The notes: generated by a model not told the origin, from the sequence alone. 36,481 bases of DNA from an uncultured bacterium (GCA_902774905.1 CACYKF010000028.1:1-36481); one strand, 5' to 3'. Positions 8,713-18,216 are shown, numbered from the stretch's first letter. Translations and numbers: made by a program.

Positions 8713-9815
8713 TGAGCAATCCTTTGAATATTTAAATCATTATCCACAACAACGAGTTCTCTTTCGTTTGTGTAAATGTCTTTCGTTATATCCCTGTTTG
8801 GTAATATTTCATTAGCACCGCAAACTTCTGATGTCATAACAACAATATCTTTGTCTTTACAGATGACGGTGGGTCTTAATTTTTTTGAATCTATAACATT
8901 AAACATTGTGCCGTCAGGAAGAACACCGATAGTTGTGTTTGGTCCGTTTATTTCAAGATTTGATAATGATGCTTTAATTCTTTCTAAAACATTTTTGTTA
9001 TCACGTTTTTCCATTTCATCAAACGGAAGTGGTGTTAAAACGTGCTTATAGTATTTTAAGGGCCATTTTAAAATTTTATGAACATAGTGAAGTGTGTATA
9101 AAAAACATTGTGAATCACTTTCAAACCCAATATATCCTTTATGAAGTTTTTTCTGCATTAATTTATTTTTTTCATAAAATGTATTTTCACCGTTAGTTAA
9201 AGTGGTATAACCTTGCAAGAAAAATGGGTGTGCAGCATAGCGAACTATATCATAATTTGTGTTTTGCCTGCATTGAGCTGTTATAATCTTTGCTTTTAGA
9301 TTGACGTCTTCGCTCCAGAGGTTAAAATATGTACCAATGTCATTTGGATCTCCGATTTCTTTTAGAGAAATGACATCAGGATAAAAAGAATAAACAAAAC
9401 CTTCTTCATTTTTTTCTAAATATGTTCTTAATTTTAATCTTGTATCAAGAAGCAACTCCTCTTTTTCTTCTTGAGTTGCATTTTTATAAGTTTTCGGATA
9501 TTGAAACACCTCAAAAACATAGTTTGGCATTGTTTCTATTCTTAATGATTTATCAGGATAAACTTCAGGTGTATACTGAAAAACACGAACAAAACCTATT
9601 TGATGAAGTAAATCTTCAGCATATTTCATCCCCTCATCAGTTACTGCCATAGATAAAATCGGCAAATCCTTATAATTTTCAAAAATACCGCCCAAATCCT
9701 GCATAATAAACGCGAAACCTGAATTATCATGTCCTTTTTGCTGTGAACGCATCAATTTTAAAGCAAGAGATGGATGTATATAATGTTTTGACTTGATTGA
9801 ACCTATTCTGCACAT
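8709..9815 (-). CDS. Glutamine amidotransferase (class II, Ntn) subunit of split glutamate synthase
   Basis: 368 residues. Met-Cys at the N-terminus (MCRIGSIKSKH) places the nucleophile Cys at position 2, as in class II amidotransferases that release ammonia from glutamine. Other family signatures: a GHDNSGFAF segment near residue 30, TNGENTFYEKN near residue 210, and GFESDSQCFLYTL near residue 230. This is the stand-alone GltB N-terminal domain seen in archaeal-type split glutamate synthases. It is the first gene of the operon and its stop overlaps the start of the FMN subunit. The gap 9816-10082 (267 bp) to divergent nadE is AT-rich with no recognised gene. Confidence 0.85.
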   Translation of the reverse strand: MCRIGSIKSKHYIHPSLALKLMRSQQKGHDNSGFAFIMQDLGGIFENYKDLPILSMAVTDEGMKYAEDLLHQIGFVRVFQYTPEVYPDKSLRIETMPNYVFEVFQYPKTYKNATQEEKEELLLDTRLKLRTYLEKNEEGFVYSFYPDVISLKEIGDPNDIGTYFNLWSEDVNLKAKIITAQCRQNTNYDIVRYAAHPFFLQGYTTLTNGENTFYEKNKLMQKKLHKGYIGFESDSQCFLYTLHYVHKILKWPLKYYKHVLTPLPFDEMEKRDNKNVLERIKASLSNLEINGPNTTIGVLPDGTMFNVIDSKKLRPTVICKDKDIVVMTSEVCGANEILPNRDITKDIYTNERELVVVDNDLNIQRIAQ

Positions 9816-10082
9816 AGTACAATTATCTATCAGGTACTATATGCCGTCAATTTTAAGGGTTTATTAAGATTTCTAAAGTTTTTTATTTTTGGATAATTTT
9901 TGACAATTTTTAGGTGAATTTATAATATTTTGATTAAAAATTTAGAAATTTTTGAAAATTAAGTTAAAAATATGACATAAAACTTTCAAAAAATTCAAAA
10001 AATTGCGGGGTTTACAGTTATTAATATTTCAATAAGGTTACTGCTTTCTTAAAATTAAATAATTATTACTTATAATTTTCTT

Positions 10083-12050
10083 ATGACAGAATTATTTACA
10101 AACGAACTAAAAGATAAAATATTGTCACATAAAAGAGGATCAATCGGCATTGCTCAAATTAATCCTATTGCAGGAGATATAGAATATAATGCAAAAAAGG
10201 TTCTTAAATACATAAATCTTGCTCAGAGTATTGAATTAGATTTAGTTGTATTTCCTGAGTTAACGCTAATGGGATATCCTATTGAAGATACAATAGACAG
10301 ATATCCGATAATTGTCGAAGATAACATAAAATGGCTAAAAGAAATTGCAAAAATCACAACAAAAACCTGTGCAATTATCGGTTTTGTTGAGCCAAGAGAA
10401 GATATTAATGTTGGCAAAAAATATTATAATTCACTTGCTGTTATTCAAAATGGAGCAATAAAAAGCATTGTAAGAAAGTCACTCTTGCCGACATATTGTG
10501 AGTTTAACGATTACAGATATTTTGAACCGTCACCTGTTGTAGGGTGTCAAAGTGCCGATACACTTTGTAATTTTGATGAAAGTAAAGTCGAAAATTGTTC
10601 TAAAACAATAACCATAAATGGCATTAAATATGGAATTTTAATTTGCGAGGACTGCTGGAATAACAAAGAATTTTTTAATGACAATGTTCTTTATTCAAAA
10701 GATCCTGTTGAAGAGCTATCAAAAGAAAATCCCGATGTTTTTATAAATTGTTCAGCTTCCCCTACACGTGCCAAAAAAGAACAATTAAAACACAATATGC
10801 TTTCATTCATTTCTAAAAAATATAAGACTCCTTTTGTATATGTTAATCAAGTTGGAGCAATAGACAACAGCTCTTTTGACGGTTCAAGCAGGGTATTTAA
10901 TAAAGAAGGTAAATTAATAGCAAGAGCAAAATCATTTGAAGAACAGTTTTTGATAGTTAATCCAATTAAAAATATTGGAGAAATTTATCCTTTAACTAAT
11001 GGTCCTGAAAAAACTTTGCCAGAAGCAAAAGCATATACTCTTGAATATAATCCTGATTTAGAAAGAACATATAAAACAATAGTTCAGGGAATAAAAGATT
11101 ATTTTCATAAATCAGGATTTGAAAAAGCGGTAATAGGTCTGTCGGGCGGACTTGATTCAAGCGTGTGTGCTGTTTTATTGGCGGATGCTCTTGGTAAAGA
11201 TAATGTTTTTGGTATAAGTATGCCGTCTGTTATTACATCAAAAGAAAGTAAAAATGATGCCCGAAATTTGGCACAGAATTTAGGAATAAATTTTCTTGAA
11301 GCATCCATTAAAAATGTGGTTGATAGTATCAATAATTCTTTAAAAGATATATTTACAAAAGTTGAAATCAAGTGGAATAATAGGCTTGAAGAATCATTCA
11401 CTATGGATAATATTCAAGCAAGGTCAAGAGCGGTATTTTTATGGGGAATAAGCAACGAATTTTCAAAAACACTCCCCATTGCAACATCTGATAAATCAGA
11501 ATTATATATGGGCTATGCAACAATAAACGGTGATATGTCAGGTGGCTTCGCACCTATCGCTGATGTTCCGAAAACAAAACTGTTCGCTCTTGCAAAATGG
11601 TTAAATGAAAACAGAGCACAGAAAAATACAATCCCACAAAGTGTTATTAATAAAAAACCTGGGGCAGAACTTGCAATAAACAGTGAAACAGGAGAACCGT
11701 TAACAGCAGAAGATGCTCTAATGCCTTACGAATTTTTAGATGAGATAATATGGCGAATAGAAAACAAAAAAGAACATTATTACGATATGCTGAATTCTGA
11801 ATTTTTATATGAGAAACACAAAAAAATACCAAAAGAATTAAAAATTGAGTGGCTTGATAAATTTTACGGAAAAATGTCTAATGCCCTTTATAAATGGTCT
11901 ATTTTACCGCCATCTGTAATAGTTGATTCACACTCAATTAATAAATATGACTATAAGCAACCGATTACATCATCAAAAATTAATTATAAAGGAATAAGTG
12001 AGAAAGAAATTTCTAAAAAATTAAAGGAGTTTTTATTATGCCAAACATAA
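10083..12050 (+). CDS. nadE: Glutamine-dependent NAD+ synthetase
   Basis: 655 residues, the normal size for the two-domain enzyme that converts nicotinate adenine dinucleotide to NAD+ with glutamine. The N-terminal nitrilase-like glutaminase domain has the Glu-Lys-Cys triad in VVFPEL (Glu59), VRKSLLP and GILICEDCW. The C-terminal ATP-pyrophosphatase domain begins near residue 330 and has the P-loop GLSGGLDSSV plus SDKSELYMGYATINGDMSGG. No Shine-Dalgarno precedes ATG 10083, and a TATAAT at 10071-10076 lies only 6 bases before it, so the transcript may be leaderless. It overlaps dapF by 13 bp. Confidence 0.93.
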   Translation: MTELFTNELKDKILSHKRGSIGIAQINPIAGDIEYNAKKVLKYINLAQSIELDLVVFPELTLMGYPIEDTIDRYPIIVEDNIKWLKEIAKITTKTCAIIGFVEPREDINVGKKYYNSLAVIQNGAIKSIVRKSLLPTYCEFNDYRYFEPSPVVGCQSADTLCNFDESKVENCSKTITINGIKYGILICEDCWNNKEFFNDNVLYSKDPVEELSKENPDVFINCSASPTRAKKEQLKHNMLSFISKKYKTPFVYVNQVGAIDNSSFDGSSRVFNKEGKLIARAKSFEEQFLIVNPIKNIGEIYPLTNGPEKTLPEAKAYTLEYNPDLERTYKTIVQGIKDYFHKSGFEKAVIGLSGGLDSSVCAVLLADALGKDNVFGISMPSVITSKESKNDARNLAQNLGINFLEASIKNVVDSINNSLKDIFTKVEIKWNNRLEESFTMDNIQARSRAVFLWGISNEFSKTLPIATSDKSELYMGYATINGDMSGGFAPIADVPKTKLFALAKWLNENRAQKNTIPQSVINKKPGAELAINSETGEPLTAEDALMPYEFLDEIIWRIENKKEHYYDMLNSEFLYEKHKKIPKELKIEWLDKFYGKMSNALYKWSILPPSVIVDSHSINKYDYKQPITSSKINYKGISEKEISKKLKEFLLCQT

Positions 12051-12883
12051 AATTTACGAAAATGAATGGCCTTGGTAACGACTTTGTTATACTTGATTAT
12101 GATGAATATAAAAAGGCTAATATACCTGCCGACAAATTGGCACTTAAACTATGCAACAGAAACTTTTCAATAGGAGCAGACGGACTTATTATAGTTAATC
12201 CAAATACCGATAAAGCTGATATCTCCTGGATTTTTTATAATTCAGACGGTTCAATTGCTCAAATGTGCGGAAACGGAATGAGATGTTTTAGTCGATATGT
12301 TTACGATAAGAAAATAATTAATAAAAAAGAATTTTCCGTTGAAACAAAAGCAGGAATTATAGTTCCAAAAATAATTTCTGAAAACGAAGTTTGTGTAAAT
12401 ATGGGAATACCGATTTTAGAGCCAAATAAAATTCCTTGTAAAACCAAAACAAACTTAAACATCCCTTATACCCTTAATAATAAAGATTTTTTATTAAATA
12501 CGGTAAGCATGGGAAACCCTCATTGTGTTATTTTTGTAGAAAAAGACAGCAAAGAGCTTGCTTATAAATACGGTTCAATAATCGAAAATGATAAACTATT
12601 CCCTGAAAAAACCAATGTTGAATTTGTTGAAATTTTATCAAAAGATGAAGTTATTATTAATGTTTGGGAAAGAGGATGCGGAATAACGTCTGCTTGTGGA
12701 ACCGGAGCTTGTGCAACAGTTGTTGCAGGAATTTTAAACGATTATTTGAATAATAGTATAAAAGTAAATTTACCCGGTGGTACATTAAAAATCGAATGGA
12801 ACGGAAGTTCTACTGACATAAAACATTCTGTTTTTATGACAGGCAGGGCTGATTATTCTTTCTTTGGAGAAACTGTTATTTAA
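12038..12883 (+). CDS. dapF: Diaminopimelate epimerase
   Basis: 281 residues; converts LL- to meso-diaminopimelate for lysine and peptidoglycan. Motifs: NGLGNDF at residues 10-16, the first catalytic Cys in QMCGNGMRCF and the second in ITSACGTGACA. The start codon lies inside the end of nadE and is preceded by AAAGGAG in the nadE coding sequence, so the two genes are probably cotranscribed and coupled. It converges with dapL, the preceding pathway step, with the two stop codons overlapping by 4 bp. Confidence 0.95.
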   Translation: MPNIKFTKMNGLGNDFVILDYDEYKKANIPADKLALKLCNRNFSIGADGLIIVNPNTDKADISWIFYNSDGSIAQMCGNGMRCFSRYVYDKKIINKKEFSVETKAGIIVPKIISENEVCVNMGIPILEPNKIPCKTKTNLNIPYTLNNKDFLLNTVSMGNPHCVIFVEKDSKELAYKYGSIIENDKLFPEKTNVEFVEILSKDEVIINVWERGCGITSACGTGACATVVAGILNDYLNNSIKVNLPGGTLKIEWNGSSTDIKHSVFMTGRADYSFFGETVI

Positions 12884-14058
12884 AAAAAATTATAAAATTT
12901 TTCCATAGCTTTGGTTGTATTTTCAATTGTATTAAAAGAGGTTAATCTGAACCAATTTTCGCCGTTCTTTCCAAAACCGCTCCCCGGAGTTCCAACAATA
13001 CCGATTTTAGTTAATAATAGATCAAAGAAATCCCAAGAATTCATATTATTTGGACATTTTAACCATATATAGGGTGAATTTTTACCGCCTGTATATTTGA
13101 TATTCAATTTATCAAGAGTATCGCTTATAATTTTAGCGTTGCGCTTGTAGTAATTTAGATTTTCTTGAATTTGTATTTGCCCTTCATCTGTAAATACTGC
13201 AGCAGCAGCTTTTTGGATAATATATGGAACACCATTGAATTTTGTTGTTTGTCTGCGAAGCCACATTTTATTGAGATTCATATTGTTATAATTTAAATTA
13301 TCGGGAACAATTGTATAACCGCATCTTGTGCCGGTAAAACCTGCTGTTTTAGATAGAGAACAAAATTCTATAGCACAAGAAACTGCACCCTCTATTTCAT
13401 AAATACTTCTTGGAAATTCATCTCCTGATATAAAACTTTCATAGGCAGAATCAAAAAGAATAATAGCATTGTTTGAAATTGCATAATCTACCCATTTTTT
13501 AAGTTGTTCTCTATTATATACAGCTCCTGTAGGATTATTGGGAGAACAAATATAGATTATATCGCATTTTATCGATTCATCAGGCAAAGGCAGAAAATTA
13601 TTTTCTTCATTAGCATCTATATAAATTATTTTTCTTCCTGCCATAAGGTTTGTATCAACATAAACAGGATAAACAGGATCAGGAATTAAGCAGATATTAT
13701 TTTTGGAGAATAAATCCAAAATGTTCCCCAAATCACTTTTAGCGCCATCCGATATAAAGATTTCATTGAGCTTAAGTGAAACATTAAAATTTTTATAATA
13801 ATTTTGAATTGAAGTTTTTAAAAAATCATAACCCTGCTCCGGGCCATAACCTTTAAAAGTTTCTTTGAAGCTCATTTCATTAACCGCATTATGTAATTCT
13901 TCAATTACAACAGAACAAAGAGGCAGTGTAACATCTCCAATGCCTAATTTTATTATTTCCATATTCGGGTTTTTTGAAGAAAAATCACTAACTTTCTTAG
14001 CAATAGTTGAAAAAAGATAACTCTCGTTTAAATTTTTATAATTTTCATTAATGTTCAT
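12880..14058 (-). CDS. dapL: LL-diaminopimelate aminotransferase
   Basis: 392 residues, a fold-type I PLP aminotransferase. It makes LL-diaminopimelate from tetrahydrodipicolinate and glutamate in one step, the route used by plants, cyanobacteria and chlamydiae. Motifs: KLGIGDVTLPL near the N-terminus, KGYGPEQGYDFL, CSPNNPTGAVYN, DSAYESFI, and the PLP lysine in SLSKTAGFTGTRCGY (about Lys237). The C-terminus has PGSGFGKNGENWFRLTSF. Adjacency to dapF supports this over a general aspartate aminotransferase. The ribosome site GAGG lies 5 bases before ATG 14058. The enzyme uses glutamate, linking it to the damaged glutamate pathway upstream. Confidence 0.92.
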   Translation of the reverse strand: MNINENYKNLNESYLFSTIAKKVSDFSSKNPNMEIIKLGIGDVTLPLCSVVIEELHNAVNEMSFKETFKGYGPEQGYDFLKTSIQNYYKNFNVSLKLNEIFISDGAKSDLGNILDLFSKNNICLIPDPVYPVYVDTNLMAGRKIIYIDANEENNFLPLPDESIKCDIIYICSPNNPTGAVYNREQLKKWVDYAISNNAIILFDSAYESFISGDEFPRSIYEIEGAVSCAIEFCSLSKTAGFTGTRCGYTIVPDNLNYNNMNLNKMWLRRQTTKFNGVPYIIQKAAAAVFTDEGQIQIQENLNYYKRNAKIISDTLDKLNIKYTGGKNSPYIWLKCPNNMNSWDFFDLLLTKIGIVGTPGSGFGKNGENWFRLTSFNTIENTTKAMEKFYNFF

Positions 14059-14183
14059 ATTTACCTCGCTTAAATCTAACTTAATTTGCGCAGAATAAGC
14101 TCATTTAAGTTTGGCTATTTTGATTCTAGCATAAACATTTAAAATATAATATATAGTTGTGCCTTTATTCATAAATATAAAAA

Positions 14184-14423
14184 TTACATTCTATCTAAAT
14201 ACCAGTTTGACATTCCAAAGTGATTAAAATTCCAAAGAAGTTCAAAATAAAAATTAAACTCCAAAGAATTATCGTCTCTGAAATTGTAAGAATATTTATT
14301 TAGTTGTGTTTTGCGGTAACTTTCAAATGCATCCTGAATTTCTTTTGCAAACTTTTTCCTGAATTCAGAATACGGGATCTCCAATACTTCTTTTGTTAAT
14401 TTATTTTTCAAAATCATCTTCAA
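14184..14423 (-). CDS. Small transposon-associated protein, unknown function
   Basis: 79 residues, charged in the first half with many aromatic residues near the C-terminus (FNFYFELLWNFNHFGMSNW). No family recognised. It overlaps the upstream 66-residue gene by 23 bp, which suggests coupled translation and a real gene. It is the last gene of the transposon block. Confidence 0.55.
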   Translation of the reverse strand: MKMILKNKLTKEVLEIPYSEFRKKFAKEIQDAFESYRKTQLNKYSYNFRDDNSLEFNFYFELLWNFNHFGMSNWYLDRM

Positions 14424-14601
14424 ATCCCCTTATATTATCAAGTTCAATATTGTATCGCTTGCCGGTCTTATCCACACAGGTGGCAAAATCTACTGTTTTA
14501 TCGGCATATTTGTTCTCCCATAAACAAATAAGCAAACCTATTTCCTGTGTTTTTAGATTTAAAATTTTTGTTCCATAGAGTTTGTAATCTTTTTCAACCA
14601 T
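14401..14601 (-). CDS. Small transposon-associated protein, unknown function
   Basis: 66 residues with a beta-strand-rich pattern (YKLYGTKILNL, KRYNIELDNIRGF) and no recognised motif. A clear AAAGGAG ribosome site lies 8 bases before ATG 14601. It lies 125 bp downstream of the 220-residue gene and overlaps the next small gene, so it is likely part of the transposon cargo or regulatory set. Confidence 0.6.
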   Translation of the reverse strand: MVEKDYKLYGTKILNLKTQEIGLLICLWENKYADKTVDFATCVDKTGKRYNIELDNIRGFEDDFEK

Positions 14602-14726
14602 AATATGCTCCTTTCGGTCATTAACATTAATCGATTAGAATAAGTTATTTTTAAAGTGTTTGTGTCCAAATGATAAGTGATTTTCAAATTGGTTTTTAAT
14701 GCCGTTTTATTGGTGTTTTAATAAAT

Positions 14727-15389
14727 TCAATTTATCAGATTGTATAAATCAGCATATAAACTTTTAAAATCCTTACCCTTGCGCCAAAGTGTCTCAGCAA
14801 TTTTATATTCCAAATTATATGCATTTTTGTTATGCGTTAAATTCCTAAATAAATAGCAATAAATTGTTGTAAAATCTGCTTTATCCTTTGCGGTTAAAGG
14901 TTTATCGTTTTTGCTTTTTAGCAGATTTTTTGAAATAAAAACCTGTCCATCGTAAAAATATAGATAAACTTCTTTATTGAAAAATGTTCTGTGTCGTGCG
15001 TTTTGAGGCTCTTTGGGATAATAATTATCCAATAATTTTTTCTGTCTTTCATAAATTAAAGTACGAAATATCGTATAAAATTTTTGCACCTGTGGTTCAC
15101 CGATAGATAAAATATGCGAAACTTTGGTTGTTACAATAGATTCGCAAAAACACCTTAATAGAAAGTCGATTGTAGCTTTTGGATAATATTTAAAAATGGA
15201 ATATTTATTAGAATCTTTTTGTTTCTTTTGGTAAGAATAAATATTATTTTCAAGCGATAATTTATTCTCACAAATCAATTCATTCAAAACAGGCAACAAA
15301 TTATCCGCAGGGATTTCCGAGATTGTTGCTATTTCATCAAGCGTAAATTTGTTTAGCCGTTTGCAGAGTTGTAATATTCGTTCGGTCAT
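14727..15389 (-). CDS. Transposon accessory protein with N-terminal winged-helix-like segment
   Basis: 220 residues. Residues 1-55 (RILQLCKRLNKFTLDEIA ... LLPVLNELICENKLSL) have the spacing of a winged-helix DNA-binding domain. A further helix-turn-helix-like stretch follows at about residues 85-110 (TKVSHILSIGEPQVQKFYTIF). The rest is basic and aromatic. The start has AAGGAG 10 bases upstream and overlaps the ATPase gene by 53 bp, so it belongs to the transposition operon. I do not recognise a characterised family. A regulator or target-choice factor is possible but unproven. Confidence 0.6.
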   Translation of the reverse strand: MTERILQLCKRLNKFTLDEIATISEIPADNLLPVLNELICENKLSLENNIYSYQKKQKDSNKYSIFKYYPKATIDFLLRCFCESIVTTKVSHILSIGEPQVQKFYTIFRTLIYERQKKLLDNYYPKEPQNARHRTFFNKEVYLYFYDGQVFISKNLLKSKNDKPLTAKDKADFTTIYCYLFRNLTHNKNAYNLEYKIAETLWRKGKDFKSLYADLYNLIN

Positions 15390-16065
15390 TTAGTATGCTC
15401 CTTAAAATTTCTTCGTTGAGTTCTGTTATTTCATTGGTTTTAGCAAGTTTTTCAATTTTATTTATAAGTTTCACTATCTGTCGAAATTGGTTATGACGTG
15501 TTGCAAGATACTCTAAACCGTCATGAGTAATAGGGATTTCAGATAATTCAGATATAATTTGTTTAATATCCTGCGAGTCATAGCTTTCAAATTTATATGC
15601 CTTATAAATCCTATCTTTCAGGTGTGGATATTTGGATAATTTCTTATCAATATTTGCCATTCCGACAAGTACCATAGGACAACCCGATCTGTCATGTAAA
15701 TCCCTTAAAATCTCAATCACATTATTATTTATTAGATAATCAACCTCATCAATGATTATGGTTTTTGGCTGTTGCTTCAATTTATTTTCAATCATATTAA
15801 AGGTTTCCTGCGAATGCCAATAAGGTTCTTCTCCGAGTTCCTCTGCTATTTCAGATAACAGCCACCGAACAGGCATTCCTTTTGTTGCTCTTACATATAC
15901 GCAATCGTTTTTAAATGTCCACCACTTTATTGTTTCGGATTTTCCTAAACCGTAATCCCCATATACAAGTGCAATTTTAGGGATATTTGGCGGAAGTGAT
16001 TTCAATTCTTCCATAAACCCTACAAATTCTTTGACGTTTTTTGTTTTTACAAATTTTTTGTTCAT
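15337..16065 (-). CDS. MuB/TniB-like AAA+ transposition ATPase
   Basis: 242 residues. Walker A GDYGLGKS at residues 36-43, Walker B TIIIDEVD with Asp106-Glu107, a sensor-like LVGMANIDKKL, and a C-terminal helical lid. MuB-type ATPases bind target DNA in an ATP-dependent way and recruit and stimulate the MuA transposase. The gene follows the transposase by 3 bp and has an AAGGAG ribosome site. All key residues are present, so this component seems intact although its transposase is not. Confidence 0.88.
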   Translation of the reverse strand: MNKKFVKTKNVKEFVGFMEELKSLPPNIPKIALVYGDYGLGKSETIKWWTFKNDCVYVRATKGMPVRWLLSEIAEELGEEPYWHSQETFNMIENKLKQQPKTIIIDEVDYLINNNVIEILRDLHDRSGCPMVLVGMANIDKKLSKYPHLKDRIYKAYKFESYDSQDIKQIISELSEIPITHDGLEYLATRHNQFRQIVKLINKIEKLAKTNEITELNEEILRSILNDRTNITTLQTAKQIYA

Positions 16066-16068
16066 AAG

Positions 16069-18035
16069 TTACTCCTTGTATATGTTTATATATTCATCGC
16101 TTCTAATATAGTCAGCAAGCCACTTTCTCTGTTTAGGGTAAGTACAACCGTGCTGCATAAGCCATTCGTATTTTTCATAATTTGATGAAAATATCGGTAT
16201 ATTCATCTGTGTTTCACGCTCGGTCAAATGGCGTTTTTTCTCCGTTTTATGTGGTTCTATTTCAATAACTTTTTCTTCGGGTTCTATTTCTAAAACTTCT
16301 GTTTTTTCAGCAGGAAAATATTTTAGAAATTCTTTTTTCGCTTTATTAAACTGCCGTTTTTGTTTTTGAATCTGCTGCTTAAATTCTTCCATATCTTTAA
16401 CGGTACCAAGATGATTTGCCATAGGATGCACTTTTTCAACTTGTTTGGCGATACATAAAAATTCTCCCTTAACCGAATAAACATACACTTTCGTTAAATC
16501 AAAAAGCGAGTAGCGGATAAAAACTTTTTCCCTTAAATCAATTAAGAAATCGTTTCTGAAATGAAGTCCTAAAAATGTTATTTCACCTCGATTTATTGTC
16601 CTAACTTCATTAAATCATTCAGGATATTTTTATCAATATTTTGTTTTTGAACTGTATTTAAACATTCTTTGATTGTCATTTGCTCATTATTTGGACAAGG
16701 TTTTGAATTATGATAATCTATCCAACAGTCAATATATTTAATAATTTCCTGAACTGTCGGAATATAATTCCCCGTCATTTTGCGGTGGAGTTCCCTGTGT
16801 AACTTTTCTCCCCGTTTCATCCAAGCAGGTTTGTTTTCAATACTTGAACCGCAATAAGATATCATCATTTTTTCAAAATCTTCCTGAAACTCTTTGAAAA
16901 ATCGCTCAATAACTTTGGCTCTTGCATTATACGGTTTTGCAAAAACTGATTTTATTCCTAAACTTGCATAGACTCCGTTAAAGCCGGATTCGTCAAAATC
17001 AACGTGCTGAAAATATTTTGCCTTAAATGCTTTTCCGTTATCCTGATATACAACTTTGGGGATAACTCCAAGATTTAATATTGCGTTACGGAGAGCGGAA
17101 GCGATACATTGAGCATTTTCAGTCATCATAATTTCATAACCGACTAATGCTGTTGATTTCCAGTCTAAAAAACCGACCAAAGTAGCTCTAGTCGGTCTGC
17201 CGGTAAACGGGTTTATTACTTGAAAGTTGAGTACATGTCCATCGGCTATTAAAACATCCCCAACTTCTAATTTTGAAATATCTCTTTCAATATACGGTTC
17301 AACTTTATCGTGGTATGCTTTCTCTCCCTCTCTCATAATTATCCATTTTGAATAATTCTGCTTTTTAAAATGTTCCGCAAATCTTCTGAATGTCAGGTTG
17401 CACGGAATATCCTCATATCCTCGTTTTTCTAAAATATGCTTGGTTAAACTTATAGATTTTCCGATGCTGAATTTATTCGGATGCAGAAGATAGGTCAGAA
17501 AAACTTTTTTCATCTCGTCATTGAGCTTTGAATTATACTCACCAAGTTGATTTGTTTTTCTTTGCGGCAATAAACCTTTTGTTCCATAGTTTTCATAAGC
17601 CTTAACCCATCGGTGTAAAGTTCCGATTGATATTGTTCCGACAAATTTAAAAACTTGCGGAAGATACATTCCGCTGTTATATAAATCTAAAAACACGTCA
17701 TCAGCTTCTTTTTTAGTAGGATATTTTGATCTTATATTCATCAATGCTGTTACAATATCTACTCTTGCAAGAGCATTTATTTTTGCATTTTCGGATATAA
17801 AATTTGTTTTATTTTCAACAGGAATTAATGCAGTTGTTTTTCTTTCTTCATCTTCAAGTTTTTCCTGAATCTCAGACTCTAATGATGAATATAATATTTC
17901 ATAAGAAGTTCCGCCATTAACTTTAATTTCACGAGCAATATATTTACCTTTTTGAATAGCAATTCTAATTGATCGGGTGCTTTTAAGTCCTTTTATTTCT
18001 GCTATACGTTTAATATCTATATATGTGTTATTCAT
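16069..18035 (-). pseudogene. MuA-like DDE transposase split by a frameshift
   Basis: The first frame (ATG 18035 to stop 16593; a GTG three codons upstream is also possible) encodes an N-terminal DNA-binding domain, a helical region (SIGTLHRWVKAYENYG) and an integrase core with the catalytic acidic residues in VLIADGHVL, VYQDNGKAF and VIERFFKEF. It stops after LMKLGQ. In another frame from 16614 to 16069 the protein continues as the C-terminal beta-barrel and tail of MuA proteins (RTINRGEITFLG, VFIRYSLFDLTKVYVYS, GEFLCIAKQVEKVHPMANHLG). That frame has no ATG and only a GTG at 16488 inside the barrel, so it is a continuation, not a separate gene. No canonical slippery heptamer is seen at the switch (about 16600-16614). 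MuB comes next, as in Mu. Confidence 0.85.
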
Positions 18036-18118
18036 CGTACACACACATTAACTCGTTTCACACTGTATTGGAACACCATTTCCGAGCTATGTGTTGTTTT
18101 GTGTCTTTGAATTTATTT

Positions 18119-18173
18119 CCGACCTTCAAGAAAAAATTACCGACCTTTTTGCATGAAAATAAAATCCCGACTT
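18119..18173. repeat. Three CCGAC-type direct repeats upstream of the transposase
   Basis: CCGACCTT occurs at 18119-18126 and 18140-18147, and CCGACTT at 18167-18173, each within an AT-rich context. A further CCGACC lies at 18368-18373. Spacing of 21 and 27 bases is in the range of transposase-binding site arrays at Mu/Tn7-like ends. Binding is an inference. Confidence 0.5.
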
Positions 18174-18189
18174 TCCGGTAAAAATTTTG

Positions 18190-18216
18190 AAATGTCCTCA
18201 AATGTCCACAAATGTC
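18190..18216. repeat. Three AAATGTC repeats with exact 10-base period
   Basis: AAATGTC starts at 18190, 18200 and 18210. One turn of DNA separates the copies, so all would face the same side of the helix. A fourth AAATGTC lies near 18430, and the complement GACATTT occurs near 18328. These lie in the gene-free stretch 18045-18468, which otherwise shows no ORF. Possible transposase or repressor binding sites. Confidence 0.6.

Noticed and set aside
14059-14183. Left terminal inverted repeat of the Mu-like transposon
   Set aside because: No match to the repeats at 18119-18468 could be found here, so the end was left undefined.
16069-16488. Independent 139-residue gene from GTG 16488
   Set aside because: Similarity to the MuA C-terminal barrel extends upstream of this GTG to about 16600, so it is the tail of the split transposase.
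16590-16620. Programmed ribosomal frameshift in muA
   Set aside because: No X-XXY-YYZ heptamer or A-run is present at the switch; simple mutation is more likely, although it cannot be excluded.
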